Shown in pieces: positions 35,400-46,680 of a stretch of DNA of 64,000 nucleotides. Origin of the DNA: Bostrychus sinensis. Taxonomy: Eukaryota > Chordata > Actinopteri > Gobiiformes > Eleotridae. The translations under genes were made by a program, and so were the position numbers. The stretch is taken from the NCBI GenBank assembly GCA_020698575.1, contig CM036243.1, forward strand, positions 13,879,903 through 13,943,902, read 5' to 3'. Every line of letters begins with the position of its first letter. The first letter of the stretch is position 1. The notes under the pieces are model-generated. The model worked only from the letters and a program-made list of their open reading frames with translations. It was not told the DNA's origin and ran no database searches.

Positions 35400-35780
35400 C
35401 TTTAAAATGGCTAACACATTCAGTATTTTCCACCGGCCAGCGCTGTGGTCGTCCATTTCTCAATTTCCATCTTTTTTTTTTCCAACCTCTTTGCAACAGG
35501 GGAGGTTTGGGTGGGCATATCGCTAATAACAGAATAGTGATTCATCATTTAATTATGATTTGACAAATGCTCGCGCCTTCCCCGTTCTCGGCATCCTCCT
35601 CCCTTTCAATTCTCCGCTCTGCCAAACTGTCACGCACTCCCCCCGTGGGATTAATTCGAGCTGTCTGTCTTTGTGAGGCTGCCGGCGCTCTCGGGGCGGC
35701 GGGTGCACGACACTGTCAATGAACAGAGAGCCTGACACTTCCAGGGAGCCGCACCGAGACGCACGCTCCCCGCTCCCCTT
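35400..35780. promoter_or_regulatory. Candidate conserved non-coding element
   Basis: 'cagaatagtgattcatcatt', 'taattatgatttgacaaatg' and 'gggattaattcgagctgtc' give clustered homeodomain-type cores in balanced sequence. No convincing coding frame. Confidence 0.35.
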
Positions 35781-36113
35781 GTTATTGTTTTCACCTTAAC
35801 CCCTTCCTGCCTGCCTCCTATTCACCATCTCCCTCTCCTCTGCTTCCATTCTTCAATCTTAACCCTGTTTTTTCCTGTCTATCCTCCCTTATGCCTTTCT
35901 CTCCTCCTTCCCTTCAACCTTTCTAGAGAGGGACACAGGCATCAGGAGAAAAATATCGCACAAAGGAAACACTGCTTGTACCTCCAGCGGCGAGGCAGTG
36001 TGAGCAGAATGGGAAGCAGCCCAATCAATCAATATTTTTTCAGCTCACATGTAAAGTTCAGAGCGCTATTAAGATGTATACATTCTGGCTGGGATTGGAA
36101 ACCAGTTATAAGG

Positions 36114-36152
<39 letters not shown>

Positions 36153-36480
36153 CAGGAGACTCATTTGCAGCCGTGGCACACCTCACAGTGACAAGCGTCG
36201 CTAATGGGCGGCCATTAAAACAAGGCATGTTTGAGTCGGAGCCGAGCGAGCGTGCAAGCCACCGTGGGCCGGCCTTAGCCCCAGCTGGAGAGATAAGGTT
36301 TAATACCAGGCAACCGGGCCCGGGCCATATCTCCCCCACAGATACAGAGAAGAGAAGAGGAGGGGGGAGTGAGGGGAGGGGGGGTTTGGGCGCAGGCAAA
36401 ACAAGAGGGACAAAAACAAGTGTCTTGCAGGGACCCTGGCTGGCTGGATGCATGAGTGCGTCCTCCTGCCGTTGGCATAG
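35781..36480. promoter_or_regulatory. Candidate regulatory block with an internal poly-A run
   Basis: Pyrimidine-rich 35770-35930, A run of 33 at 36117-36149, then a motif-rich segment (36150-36310) with 'tcatttgcagccgtggcac', 'gtcgctaatgggcggccatt' and 'aaaacaaggcatgtttg'. The open frames here are short and overlap low-complexity tracts. Confidence 0.3.
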
Positions 36481-37017
36481 AAACTAATCCACGTTCACAT
36501 TTAGCACCTGACGTGTTTATTATTTTTTTTTCTCCTTTTAAATTTTTTTTTTTCCTACCTCGTTCTCTCGCTCCACGGTCAAGGAGCAGTGGGGGTGGGT
36601 GAGGGGTGGAGCGCAGATCTGCTGCGCTTTCTCGCTTTCATAATGAAGCCTATGGAAAGAGAGGAGGAGGGGGCAGGTAGAGGGAGAGAGGGGAGAGAGG
36701 GAGAGATAGATTGATGGACGGTTTGTTTGACAGCCTTGGCCTAGAAGATCCACCATGTAGCTATGTTCATGTTAATATATTTCAGTTTAAAATGCTTTGC
36801 TTTGATTTGAGCCTGAATTTGTCCCAACTAGACTTTTGACAGATATTGAACGTACTTCTGGACCACTTTCATCTTCTTTTTGTCCCTCCAAGCTGGAAAC
36901 TGGGGAGGTGAGCTCTGGCCAACCCACTTCTAAACAATGTAATACTGCACACATTTTACATTTTTGTGTATTCATTTATTTTACATCAACACCAACTGGA
37001 CTGAACATCTGTTAGAT
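36481..37017. other. No gene seen
   Basis: Includes a purine-rich 'gggagagag' tract at 36655-36710. Otherwise unremarkable. Confidence 0.4.
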
Positions 37018-38623
37018 TTGTATGGAAGCAAACTTGTCTCATCACATTTTGAATTTTAAAAACTTTTGAATTGATTTGTTTACCACTGAAATTACAGCAT
37101 CTAATTTTCACTGCATTTTTTCAGTGATAAAAATTTCAGAATGAAAAAAATTGCCTTTAAAAAATCAGATGCATATATTTTGGAGTCCTTAAATTCAATT
37201 GGCCAAATTCAGAGTCTATAATAAGCCGTCAAAAAAATTGCATGAAACATCCATCTGACTTACCCTTAACCCATTCATGTGTGCATGTGCAAAGAGAAAT
37301 GTTTTCAGCAAGGTATTTTGTTATTAATTGTGTTTTGTACATATTTAAATAAGCTGTACTTGATTTTAATAAAAAATATATATCATAAATAAAATGTTTC
37401 TTAATTTTTTGTAATTTAACATCTTCACCGTGGTCACACCTTCAGCACTCTCTCTTTACAGTTGCCTAGCTCAAGATGGAGTGTGAGATAAGGAGAAAGC
37501 ACTACTTTTGTTTAGTTTGTTTACTATTTAGTTTTTTGCATAACTTCATCATAGTTTATTGTGGAAGCAAACGGCACTGCAGTCAGGGGCAGCTGGGTTT
37601 ACCCTACAGCACCAAACATGTTCTCTGGGGAAAAGTGACAGGGACCTGAACAACACCTCTCCTCTTCCCACTCATACTGCCCTTGTTTACAGCGTAGTAC
37701 GACGTGTTTGCACTCAGCAGCCGCAATTTCGAATGGCACAGTAACCAAATTCATTCTGTGAACTGCCCACCCCCGGGACTGGGAGCCGTTTGGTTTAGCC
37801 TGGAGACCACTGCAGAGCTAGAGTTGCCGTGTTGTTGCTAACAGCCGTATACTCTCCTTGGACGTGTTTGAGCCAACTATGACTATGAGCAGGGAGAGGA
37901 GAGGTAATGTCCCGGTCCCTGTCACTTTTCCCCAGAGAAAAGCCCTGGAGAGCTGTGGGGCAGAAGCAGCTGCCCCTGACTGCAGTGCAGCTTGCTTCGA
38001 TGATAGACTAATGAAGTTATGTAAACATCAAAATACTATAAAACCTAAATAAAAGTAGTGCTTTCTTTTTATCTCATACTCCGTCTTTCCCCCGCAGACA
38101 TTTTCAGTGGCTCCTGTGGGGCGACTGTAAACAGAAAGTGTGAAGGTGTGACCACAGTGAAGATGTTAAATCACAAAAAATTAAGAAACATTTTAAAGAT
38201 AAGTATTTTATTGTCTCATTTATTAAAATCAAGTACAGTTTATTAAAATAAGTAAAAAAATACAATTAATAACAAAATACCTTGCTGTTTGCGCATGCGC
38301 ACATGAATGACAACTAGTGCTTTTGGTGAAAATAAAGTGACATGGGCGTTTCATGCAAATTTTTGACAGCATATTTTAGACTTTTAGAATTTGGCCAATC
38401 AAATTTGAGGACTTGAAAATATATGCATCAAATTTTTAATTGGAGAAATTTTTTATTCTGAAATTTTTAACACTGAAAAAATACAGTGAAAATTTCAGTG
38501 ACTGAAATTTAGAGACAAAAAAAATCAAATTCCTATTTCAGTGTTAAAAAAAAAAATAATGGTAGAACTTCAAAGGCACTTAAAATTCAAAATGTGATGA
38601 CACAAGTTTCCATCCATAGTTTT
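37018..38623. mobile_element. Long inverted-repeat (foldback) element, 1.6 kb
   Basis: The left arm (about 37018-37685) and the right arm (about 37880-38623) are diverged reverse complements over ~650-700 bp each. Matching blocks from the outside in: 'catcacattttgaatttta', 'ttttttcagtg', 'gatgcatatatttt', 'attggccaaatt', 'caaggtattttgttattaat', 'tgtacttgattttaataaa', 'aaatgtttcttaattttttg', 'gtggtcacaccttca', 'gaaagcactacttttgttta'/'gaaagcactacttttattta', 'cactgcagtcaggggcagct' and 'ctggggaaaagtgacaggga'. The spacer (~190 bp) is unique. No transposase frame is visible. The superfamily is undetermined and the outermost ends are approximate. Confidence 0.88.
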
Positions 38624-39239
38624 GCTTTGCTGTGTTTTTTTGATTGTGGGGTTGCCCAATCAAAAGGGACTTTTCAACCCACTCCATCAACAACTTTACA
38701 CAAATACCGGACATATGAGTGGACATATCTGAACTTAACCACATCCATCCTCTTATTACTTCTTCTTTCTTCTTTTTTAATGTTTAGTTCCCAGGCTGCC
38801 ATATCAAAATGACATTTTTGGCCTTCTCCAACCACAAACCTTGGGCGTAATCAGACATTATGTCACCTAAGGTTTTCATGATGCGTCAGATTCTCATGAG
38901 AAAACCCCTCCCATTGGAGCTGCAGTAAATATTCAAGCTACAAATGAATCTCTGTATCACAATAAGTTATATATTTGTGCGCTCCAAATACAACTGGGAC
39001 TAGTTCACCATTACCAAACAACTAACCACAATAGCATTAAAAGTTGTTACAGACACACTGAAGTGACTCAGACCCATGACCGACCACGTGGTATCTGCAC
39101 ATGTGCAAGATGTAATAACTATTTAGAACAGAAGGTAGCGCTCTAGTCATTAAACTCAGCAAATATTAAGCTTCTTTAATAAAACAGAACACACCAAACA
39201 GACTCACATCGCTGACCACGTCAAATTATCTGAGCCTGC
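38624..39239. other. No feature seen
   Basis: Unique sequence flanking the foldback element. Confidence 0.4.
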
Positions 39240-39380
39240 CTGCCATAACACAAAAAGTTATGGTCAGATTTTGAAGGAAGTTTTAGAAAAGGATGGTAAT
39301 GGGTCAAGAAACAACAAAAGTAGTATATCCAGATTACTTTATGGATCCAGGTTTTTTTCAGGCTTCTTGTTAGGGCCAAA
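39240..39380 (+). repeat. Fragment of the dispersed repeat also at 31862-32325
   Basis: 'aaaaagttatggtcagattt' plus 'atggtaatgggtcaagaaac' and 'ttatggatccaggtttttt' form the usual order of a common fish repeat. Truncated. Confidence 0.45.
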
Positions 39381-40312
39381 TTTGTCAGTGAACAACCTAA
39401 TACAAAATGCTGCAGCCAGATTTTTCTGAAACTTTAGGAAAGGTCACAAAGGTCTCCATGACTAGCATGCAGGACGAGGACACAGTACTTCAGCCTTGAA
39501 CATTGATCACTGAAATTTCTTCAGTTTCTGCCCCTGTCTCTGTTTTACATGACACGTTGCAGCCAATATATTCAAAACAAAGTATATTTTTTATTATGTA
39601 AAATGTCTTTGTTTCAACAATCAAAATGTAATTTTTTGTATGTGAATAAAATATGGTTTTAAGAAATTTGGAAGTCATTGTATTTATGTTTTTCTCAAAA
39701 TTTTTTCTGTCCTAATTGTGGAATTTTATGTAGAATTCTGCTGTATTTTAGGGTTGTTGTTTTTTTTGTTTTGTTTTTTGGTTGTGTTGTCTGATTAAAG
39801 AATGCAGTCTTTGATGCTTGGTCTCTGATTTGTCTTTCTGCTGTAAGTCAAAAAATCTTGTATCTTGACAAACAAGTGATGGACACTAGCATTTTGATCT
39901 GAGTCCATTTACACATCGTGTGGATTTACCTATGGTCTGTGCAGGTGCCGCTGACACGTCTGCACACATCCTCATTACACACAGAACAGAGCGTATTGGA
40001 GAAGGCATTGATTGAGCAGGACAAATACGCACCAACCACCTGCTGGAAATCATGGATTGCTTTTGTCCAGCAGTGTTTGATTTTTGTCAAGGCTTCGCCG
40101 GTCCTGTCATGTCTCACGTTTGTTCATTACTATGCACTCCTGATGAATTCAGAACAATTATACACACTTTGTCTTCACGTTCACCTTCACATCACTTTAG
40201 AATCATACACTTTTTGTGCCAAACAACCATGGATTCTTGGGGAGCTGGAAATGTTGATTCTGCCATGAAAATAAATAGTATTCCAGTGAGTTCAGGGGAG
40301 TTGTATCTTCTG

Positions 40313-40344
<32 letters not shown>

Positions 40345-40618
40345 CCTTTATTTAACCAGGAATCCCATTGAGATTCAGAATCTCTTTTACAAGAGAGACC
40401 TGGCCAAGGTAGCAGCCAATACAGTCATCAAGACAACAAATACAGCAAGATTCAGCAAGTTAAACACATTGAGAAATTAGAACAACTGATAATTCTGATA
40501 ATTAAGAAATTAATTAATTTTTGTTTTGTATGGTTAATAAAACCTTATCTTTATCAAAGGTAATATTGCTGATGATATTGTTATCAAAATGTTAAACATA
40601 GTTATTGCATAATGCTTG

Positions 40619-40651
<33 letters not shown>

Positions 40652-40839
40652 ATTTTGCAACCCTAATATTTTCAGTACAAGTTGGTGCAGATGGTGAAGA
40701 TTCATTTGTCGTGGATATATGGTCCTGGTGCAGAAAGTGTGGAGTTAGTGAGTTAAATGCAGCCTCATCACGTTGGCCAGTGAGCAGCTCCATCAGAGCA
40801 GCTGGGGCTTAAGTGCCTTACGGAAAGTAAAAAGATGGC
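39381..40839. other. No gene; (TTTA)n and poly-T tracts
   Basis: (TTTA)n at 40313-40345 and a T run of about 29 at 40619-40647. Open frames at 39918-40480 are incidental. Confidence 0.5.
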
Positions 40840-41010
40840 CCTGTAATTAGACACACTTCCTCATGCACATGTCTTTAAAACTACTCCCTGAGCTTAAACA
40901 GGTGACATTAGAGACCCATGTGTCTTTAAGCTTTTAGCCCAGCGACGTATCATGACTTTAGCTGCTCTTATGCAAATAGTGTGTGGCCACATACAGCAGA
41001 CCTCTTCATT
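40840..41010. promoter_or_regulatory. Candidate conserved non-coding element with octamer
   Basis: 'cctgtaattagacacacttc', 'taaacaggtgacattagaga' and an exact POU octamer ATGCAAAT (40970-40977) in compact, balanced sequence. Untested. Confidence 0.35.
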
Positions 41011-41159
41011 TAGTTCTAATGTTTGACTATGAGTAAAAGGCAAAAGTCATTATTCACTGCAGTTCAAGTGCCAACCAGATTTCTTTTTCAATTTGACACT
41101 TAAAAAACTATGTCTGTCCAGAATGTAATCAAAATTGCATGTTTTTTTAATAAACAATG

Positions 41160-41580
41160 TTTACAGTTGAACACTGTCTCCTTCAAAGTATGCACATTGT
41201 GAGTGTACACTCACAATGTGTTTTCCTATTTCCATTTTTCATAGGATCTCTGGAAGTCTTCAAGAGAGATGGTGTTCGGAGTCTGAGTATTAGCACTTTG
41301 GATAGTGCTATTCACACTACCAAAATGGTGTCCTTTCAAAAAATTCTTCATTTTTGGCTGTCGGAGATTTTTTGGCTGAAAAACACATGCTTCTCCAAAA
41401 TAACCATGCTGTTCCATTCACCCTACAGCCCAACACAGTTCCTTGCAACTTTTTCATACTCCCCAAGTTGAAAAATGATTTGAATGATTTGTTTCACACA
41501 TTGCATTTGACGACTTACAGGGATGCTATGAAGAAAAATCACTAGGAGGGTTCTGTACACACACAGGATACTTTACAGTA
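41160..41580 (+). pseudogene. Mariner transposase C-terminal relic, frameshifted
   Basis: In one frame 'HSPYSP' (41415-41432), and in the next frame 'VPCNFFILPKLK' (41438-41473), together reproduce the mariner 'PYSPDLAPCDFFLFPKLK'-type signature that holds a catalytic Asp. Here the aspartate of the PCD motif is Asn. Upstream, 'DFLAEKHMLL' matches the part of the domain just before it. A single-base indel near 41430 separates the two frames. Inactive remnant; the rest of the transposase is not visible. Confidence 0.75.
41193..41220. repeat. Perfect 28-bp palindrome without loop
   Basis: CACATTGTGAGTGT followed directly by its reverse complement. Confidence 0.97.
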
Positions 41581-41920
41581 AAAGAGATAATGTTCAATAA
41601 CATTTTTCAATAAAAGAAGTTTTAGAATATAATTCTCATTACTTTCTGGACACATCTCATATATCACATCAGGATTTTGACCAATGCGAATCACATATTT
41701 TCTTCTTAGAGTAAAACATTTCACCACACAGCAAATGAGCGACCTCCTAGTGTGCAGTGATTCATACATTGACCTGGCATAGTTTATTTCAACAGCCAAT
41801 AGACACATCCCACACTGGGGTATGCCAACATAATCATCACTAATAATAACGTCTTGATTAAATCTTTATGGAACTTCACTGTTTTTTGTTGTTGTTTTTT
41901 TTTTTTTTTGTTAAAAAAAT

Positions 41921-42133
41921 GAGAGCAGACTGGACACAGGAGATTATTGATTGGTCAGTGCTTCCTGGAGTGGGCAGGGGTTTGTAGGAGAGGCAAAGGT
42001 TTGTGCAACAGAATATTTTGAAGGCTGCCAGAGAAAAGAGGATTACTTAAACATGTGTGAATGAAGCAAAACACAACATTATAACATGGTAGAAAGCTCA
42101 GCAAAGGTAATTTTACATAATAGCCCCTTTAAG
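41921..42133 (-). mobile_element. TIR repeat family A, partial copy
   Basis: Contains 'ttgattggtcagtgcttcct', 'ggattacttaaaca', 'gaagcaaaacacaac' and ends 'acataatagcccctttaa'. It is equivalent to the right half of 7177-7654 in the same orientation. The other half is missing, and a T run (about 41896-41909) lies near the break. Confidence 0.75.
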
Positions 42134-42399
42134 CTCTAATTTTATACAGATTATTGCTATTACAATAATGGCCCACTTTAAAAAGTAACCTTCTTATTCA
42201 ATCATGAATGATATACTTTGGAATGCAATGTTTAACAAATACTTTTGCTTTTTACATTTTTGTAAGGTAATTTTTCTGAAACCAGTTTTATCATTTGAAT
42301 TAACAGAAAACCATTCCTTTCCATTCATTGAAACCACTCTAAAATGCCGCTTTTGCATACTGGCGTTTTTGAAAGGCTTTTTAGAGAACGGAGAAAAGG

Positions 42400-42600
42400 G
42401 GGTAAAAGGTGAAGAGTGGGGTGAATCTGTGTGGCATTGTGGCCACACATTAATTGAATGGGCTCGGGTCTGAATCTCTAATTAGGGACAATGGCTGTGA
42501 CATGGGCAGCGTGGAGGTAGAGAGCTCTTGTGGAGGAGCTGAGTGGGGAGTTGAAGGACAGCCACGGGAAAGCACCTCAGGCTCTCCTAATACGCCATCC
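42400..42600. promoter_or_regulatory. Candidate conserved non-coding element
   Basis: 'gtggccacacattaattgaa' and 'tctctaattagggacaatgg' carry TAATTA and ACAATGG (SOX-type) words. Not repetitive. Followed by a (CA)n tract. Confidence 0.3.
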
Positions 42601-42638
42601 TCCAAAAGCCTTAAGAGACTATTGTGTGACTTTACCAC

Positions 42639-42674
42639 TACACACACACACACACACACGCACACACACACACC
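42639..42674. repeat. (CA)n microsatellite
   Basis: About 17 CA units with one CG interruption at 42659-42661. Confidence 0.95.
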
Positions 42675-42910
42675 AACTGGAGAGGAAACGGTGGGATGGA
42701 AGCGAGATGGCGCTCCTCCGTCTTCCAGCTTATTGACTGATGTCACATGAAAAGGGGTGGGGGGCTGCGCCACTGGGGAAACAAAAAATGGAGTGCATCC
42801 CACGTCAAGGGAGAGAAAATAAACACCTTGCTAAGCCCATCAAGCTGCGCCACACTTAGCTATCTATTTGTGCACACTCTCCCAGCACCCAAATGAGTTG
42901 CATTGTCAAA

Positions 42911-43070
42911 TGCACCAATCGGGCATAACATTATGACTACCTGTCTATTATTATCATCTAACACATCAACTTTGAAGACAAAATGTTCACTTGTTGCGTA
43001 TATCCCACCCAATAACAGGTTCCACAGTCGGCTAACTTGTCAGTGCTCATAATGTTATGGCTCATAGGTT
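42911..43070. mobile_element. Mariner-like MITE (short copy of the 21911-22330 family)
   Basis: Left end 'atcgggcataacattatgac' and right end, reversed, 'gctcataatgttatgg'. The interior words 'aaaatgttcacttg' and 'cccacccaataacagg' parallel the copy at 22211-22260. About 160 bp, non-coding. Confidence 0.8.
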
Positions 43071-43985
43071 TGTGTGTCTGTGCTGTATTGCAGTTTAACC
43101 AGTTCACATGGAAAAGGTTACAGTGGAAAAATGTTGGTTTTGTTACACTAATTGGAGTAAAGCAAGTGTTTCAAACCATTTAAGTCTGTAGTCAATCGCA
43201 GACAGAAATATCGGTGCTTTTATGCGTCACTTAAAGAGTCCTATCACAGCCAGCGTTACTTTGAATGGGATTCTTAAATATTCATCTTTGTCCCAGTGGT
43301 GGTGTCAAAATTGAAGCCAAAGATAACGCAATAATTTTAGGCAAAAAAATGACTTCCTTAAAAGACTGTCATCATTCAAAATAATAAAATGGCAGACCAA
43401 GAATAAGGCTTGTTTCCACATGGCTGGGTTAGGTTTAATTATTCTAGAGACATTTCCATTGTCAGAAACAAAGCTTTCTAAAAAAAATAAAAAAAATAAA
43501 GTGCACCATTTTGGAACCCTTAGCTTTGGTTCCAGCACTGCAAACTGCAAATAACCAATCCAGTTGATTAGACTGATGATGACCATTTCATACATATAAA
43601 GTCAGCAATACATAAGATAAACTTAGCACTAAAAGTAAGTAATGTATAAACTAATTAAAGAATTCTGATCTTGTACTGACACTTGTACTTCCCTTTGACA
43701 TGTGTTCAAAACATCATATTTCAAATAAGGCCACAAAAGACTTTTGAAGCCTATGCAGCTCAATACATTCCAGCTCAGCGTTTCTCAAACTTTCCACTCC
43801 AAATACTGAGACAGAAAATATTTCGCTCTCCAGATAACATTTCAGAGGAGAAAAAAAAAACTTAAATCTGGATTATCCAGGCCTAGACCCAAAAATAAAA
43901 TGACTTGATTTGACAACTTGTATGAAAAAAACTTAATAAAATGAGGACAAGGCAAATAAGGACAAAAGGACTATTCCAGGACTTA
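43071..43985. other. No feature seen
   Basis: AT-rich unique sequence. Confidence 0.4.
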
Positions 43986-44425
43986 CGGGGGCATACTGTG
44001 CTTTTTTCAGGAATTCTGAAGTAATTATGCACACCTTTGCATTATGTATATGTATGGAAAATGTCTTCTTCTGAGGAGTCGTTACTATGAGAAAGCTTGG
44101 ACAAAAGATCTGTCAGCCCCTGCTGGCAACAGTGGGGACTGGGCAGAGTATAAATGGGCTATTTAGCACAGCTATGAGCAAAATAACACTAACTAATAGA
44201 AAAAAGAGCTTATTGTTTCGTAGTGACAGCAATTTAAGCACTCAAATGATCAGAACAGTAGTCTGGTATGGGCTTTAGAAGCGCGCAGGAGCACTTCCTG
44301 GTTGAAGCACCGTGAGACTGAGGGTTTCCACCTCTTGAAAATACAACTCCAGATATATTTATGAGGTGCATACAACATTATAACATGGTTAAAAGCTCAA
44401 AAAAGTCAATTTAGCATAACAAGGG
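43986..44425 (-). mobile_element. TIR repeat family A, diverged copy (probable)
   Basis: Left 'gggggcatactgtgctttt' and right 'aacattataacatggttaaa' + 'gctcaaaaaagtcaattta' + 'gcataacaaggga' parallel the ends of the family. The middle is more diverged ('gcacttcctgg', 'acaactccagatat'). Confidence 0.45.
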
Positions 44426-45339
44426 AACTAAATAAAACTAAACGACTAACATAACTAAAAGAACTAAACTCAGGTCAAACAGCAGTATACATAGACATTT
44501 AACTAGCAGGACTGAAACAGGACAACAACTAGGACTACTGTATGAAGGACACACATAGTGACTGTATGTAAACCCATCTGGACCATAATAATAAAAATAA
44601 AAGACCTACTGTGGCCACTGTCTGTGAGTCTGTGAGGACACCTCTGACTCCAAGCTTATCTTTCTTCTGTGTCAAATGATTCAATTGCGTACACTCACTC
44701 AGACAGGAAATTAGGGATTTTCTGTATGAACTGTTTTGTGAGCTGAGAGGCATGGATGGGTTCTAAATGAAGCACGCCTGCTTCACTTCATAATTAAGAT
44801 ATTCAAAAATGGCTGAACTATCGTAGCATGACCTGAACAACCTCTGCACACATTTACATATAGGCCTACATACAGTACATACAGGTTACTTTTTCTGTAC
44901 TACCAAAGAAATTACATAAACAAAAATTAATTCTAAAGATCTGTGGGTGCCAGTCCCAGTTTTTGTGTTTAAAGGAATGAATGTTCACACTTGTAGAAAA
45001 CAAATAAGAAACACTGTAACTCTTCTTGAGCAAACGAAATAACATCACAGTCGATAAATTGCTTAATTTAAAGTTATCCTTTCTTTAAAATAGACTTAAA
45101 AGTATCCATTCTATCTCTCCATTCACTAACTCCCTATAGTAAAGTAGGTATTTATGAATAAGAAAAGAAAATGTACAGATCTAGACTGGTCAGGAAAGAA
45201 GTCTGAAAATATTAAACTTTATAAGAAACTGGCACAAATGTAAAAAAAAAAAAAAAATCATTTATCCTGTATTTCACAGAATATGATCGTATTACAGGTT
45301 CATATTTATGTCTAAATATTACAAAGTTCTGTTGCATCA
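44426..45339. other. No feature seen
   Basis: AT-rich unique sequence with a 17-base A run near 45241-45257. Confidence 0.4.
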
Positions 45340-45640
45340 TGAGCCGTTGATTGTGACAAGCAGTTGCCATAGACTTATCTTCAGAACACAGGAGGAAGCA
45401 GGCGCACATTAACACACCTGTAAACATACTGGCCGCACTGGTTTGTCGTCGTACTCTCGTCTTCGTCTTCCTCATAGCCCCACCAGCCCCCCCTCCCCTA
45501 TTCCACGTAGCCTCCCAGATGTTGTGGCCTGCCTGTGACAGTAATTGAGGGAAGCTGGCCGGAACAGCGCGAAGATGGGGGAGGAGAGAGGGGAGAGAGA
45601 CGAGACGCAGACGGGAGGGGGAAACCATTCATCTGAGACC
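45340..45640. promoter_or_regulatory. Candidate conserved non-coding element
   Basis: GC-richer island with 'cccagatgttgtggcctgc', 'tgacagtaattgaggga' and 'gctggccggaacagcgcgaa'. The minus-strand open frame across it (45212-45628) is probably incidental. Confidence 0.3.
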
Positions 45641-46205
45641 CATGGATGTGGAATGGCATATTACAGGTCTAATGTGTAATTAGATAGATAGGGAATAAGG
45701 TCAGTGTGCTCCGAAAAAGGATTGATGTTGGCACAGTGCCATCTAGTGGAGCTCAATGTTATATAACAGGCTGATCCCTGTATAGGCAGCTATGAAGACA
45801 TCACTTTAAAGGCATATTGTGCAAAATGTTTTAATGGTTTTAAATATTACAGGCTCTGCGCACATTTAAGTGCATTAAGTAAAACCACCATTGCCCAATT
45901 TTATTTTTACCATTCAGATTCCAATCCCACCCCTAATATCAATACAGCTACCATTCTTGCTTTTTATTTATTTGAGAGTACTCTAGCCTTGCCTTTTTTT
46001 TTTTTTAGCTTGCTGGTTTAAAGGGCAAGTTAGCATTAGCCACCAAATTGCAAATTGTGTGTTAAACCAACTACATGTGTCTATCCATTAGTGAGTGGCA
46101 CATCTTTTTAGCCATTTATTTAGAGGTATACAGCGCTACGTTAGTTTGAGACCATTTACACAACAACACGTTTACAAAAACCACATAGCTCTTATTGCAG
46201 AAAAT
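45641..46205. other. No feature seen
   Basis: AT-rich unique sequence. Confidence 0.4.
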
Positions 46206-46243
46206 GGCCACTTGTTTAGATATTGGCATCTAAACAAGTGGCC
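46206..46243. repeat. Perfect hairpin: 16-bp arms, 6-base loop
   Basis: GGCCACTTGTTTAGAT (46206-46221), loop ATTGGC, then its exact reverse complement (46228-46243). It is isolated, not part of a recognised repeat and not followed by a T run. Confidence 0.97.
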
Positions 46244-46680
46244 ACTTCATAGAAATGTAAACTTTTGAATCTATGTTTCTTTAGTTGCAGCTCCCGTGCC
46301 GCATTTGTGTAAACTGTGAAGCCAATAGCCTCCTTGAAAATTAAAATACAGTAGCAGCCGTGTCCAAACTGCTGCTGACTATGCTAGACACAGCCTAAAG
46401 AGCAACAATAGCAAAACTGAGCTTCATGTTCTTCAAAAACTTGACTTTTGACATTTTGGTATTGTGTAAACAGAGGCTAAATATAAACAAACAAACAAAC
46501 AAACTAAAAACAGAATTGTTATGTTGGATGAGTGAAAAAGTTTATAAGGAAACCAAACAGACTGGTGTGTTCACGCCCACACTGTGATCCCAGAGAGTCT
46601 TAAAGAAGACTAAATGCAGGTCAAAACATTTTGCCGTTTTAGGCTTTTGAAAACTCATTTAGCACCTAATAATAAAGGCG

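Noticed and set aside
36074..36487. 137-codon open frame with poly-Lys
   Set aside because: Depends on the poly-A run; no domain.
45212..45628. 138-codon minus-strand open frame
   Set aside because: Crosses a candidate regulatory island and an A-rich run; no domain and no convincing splice sites.
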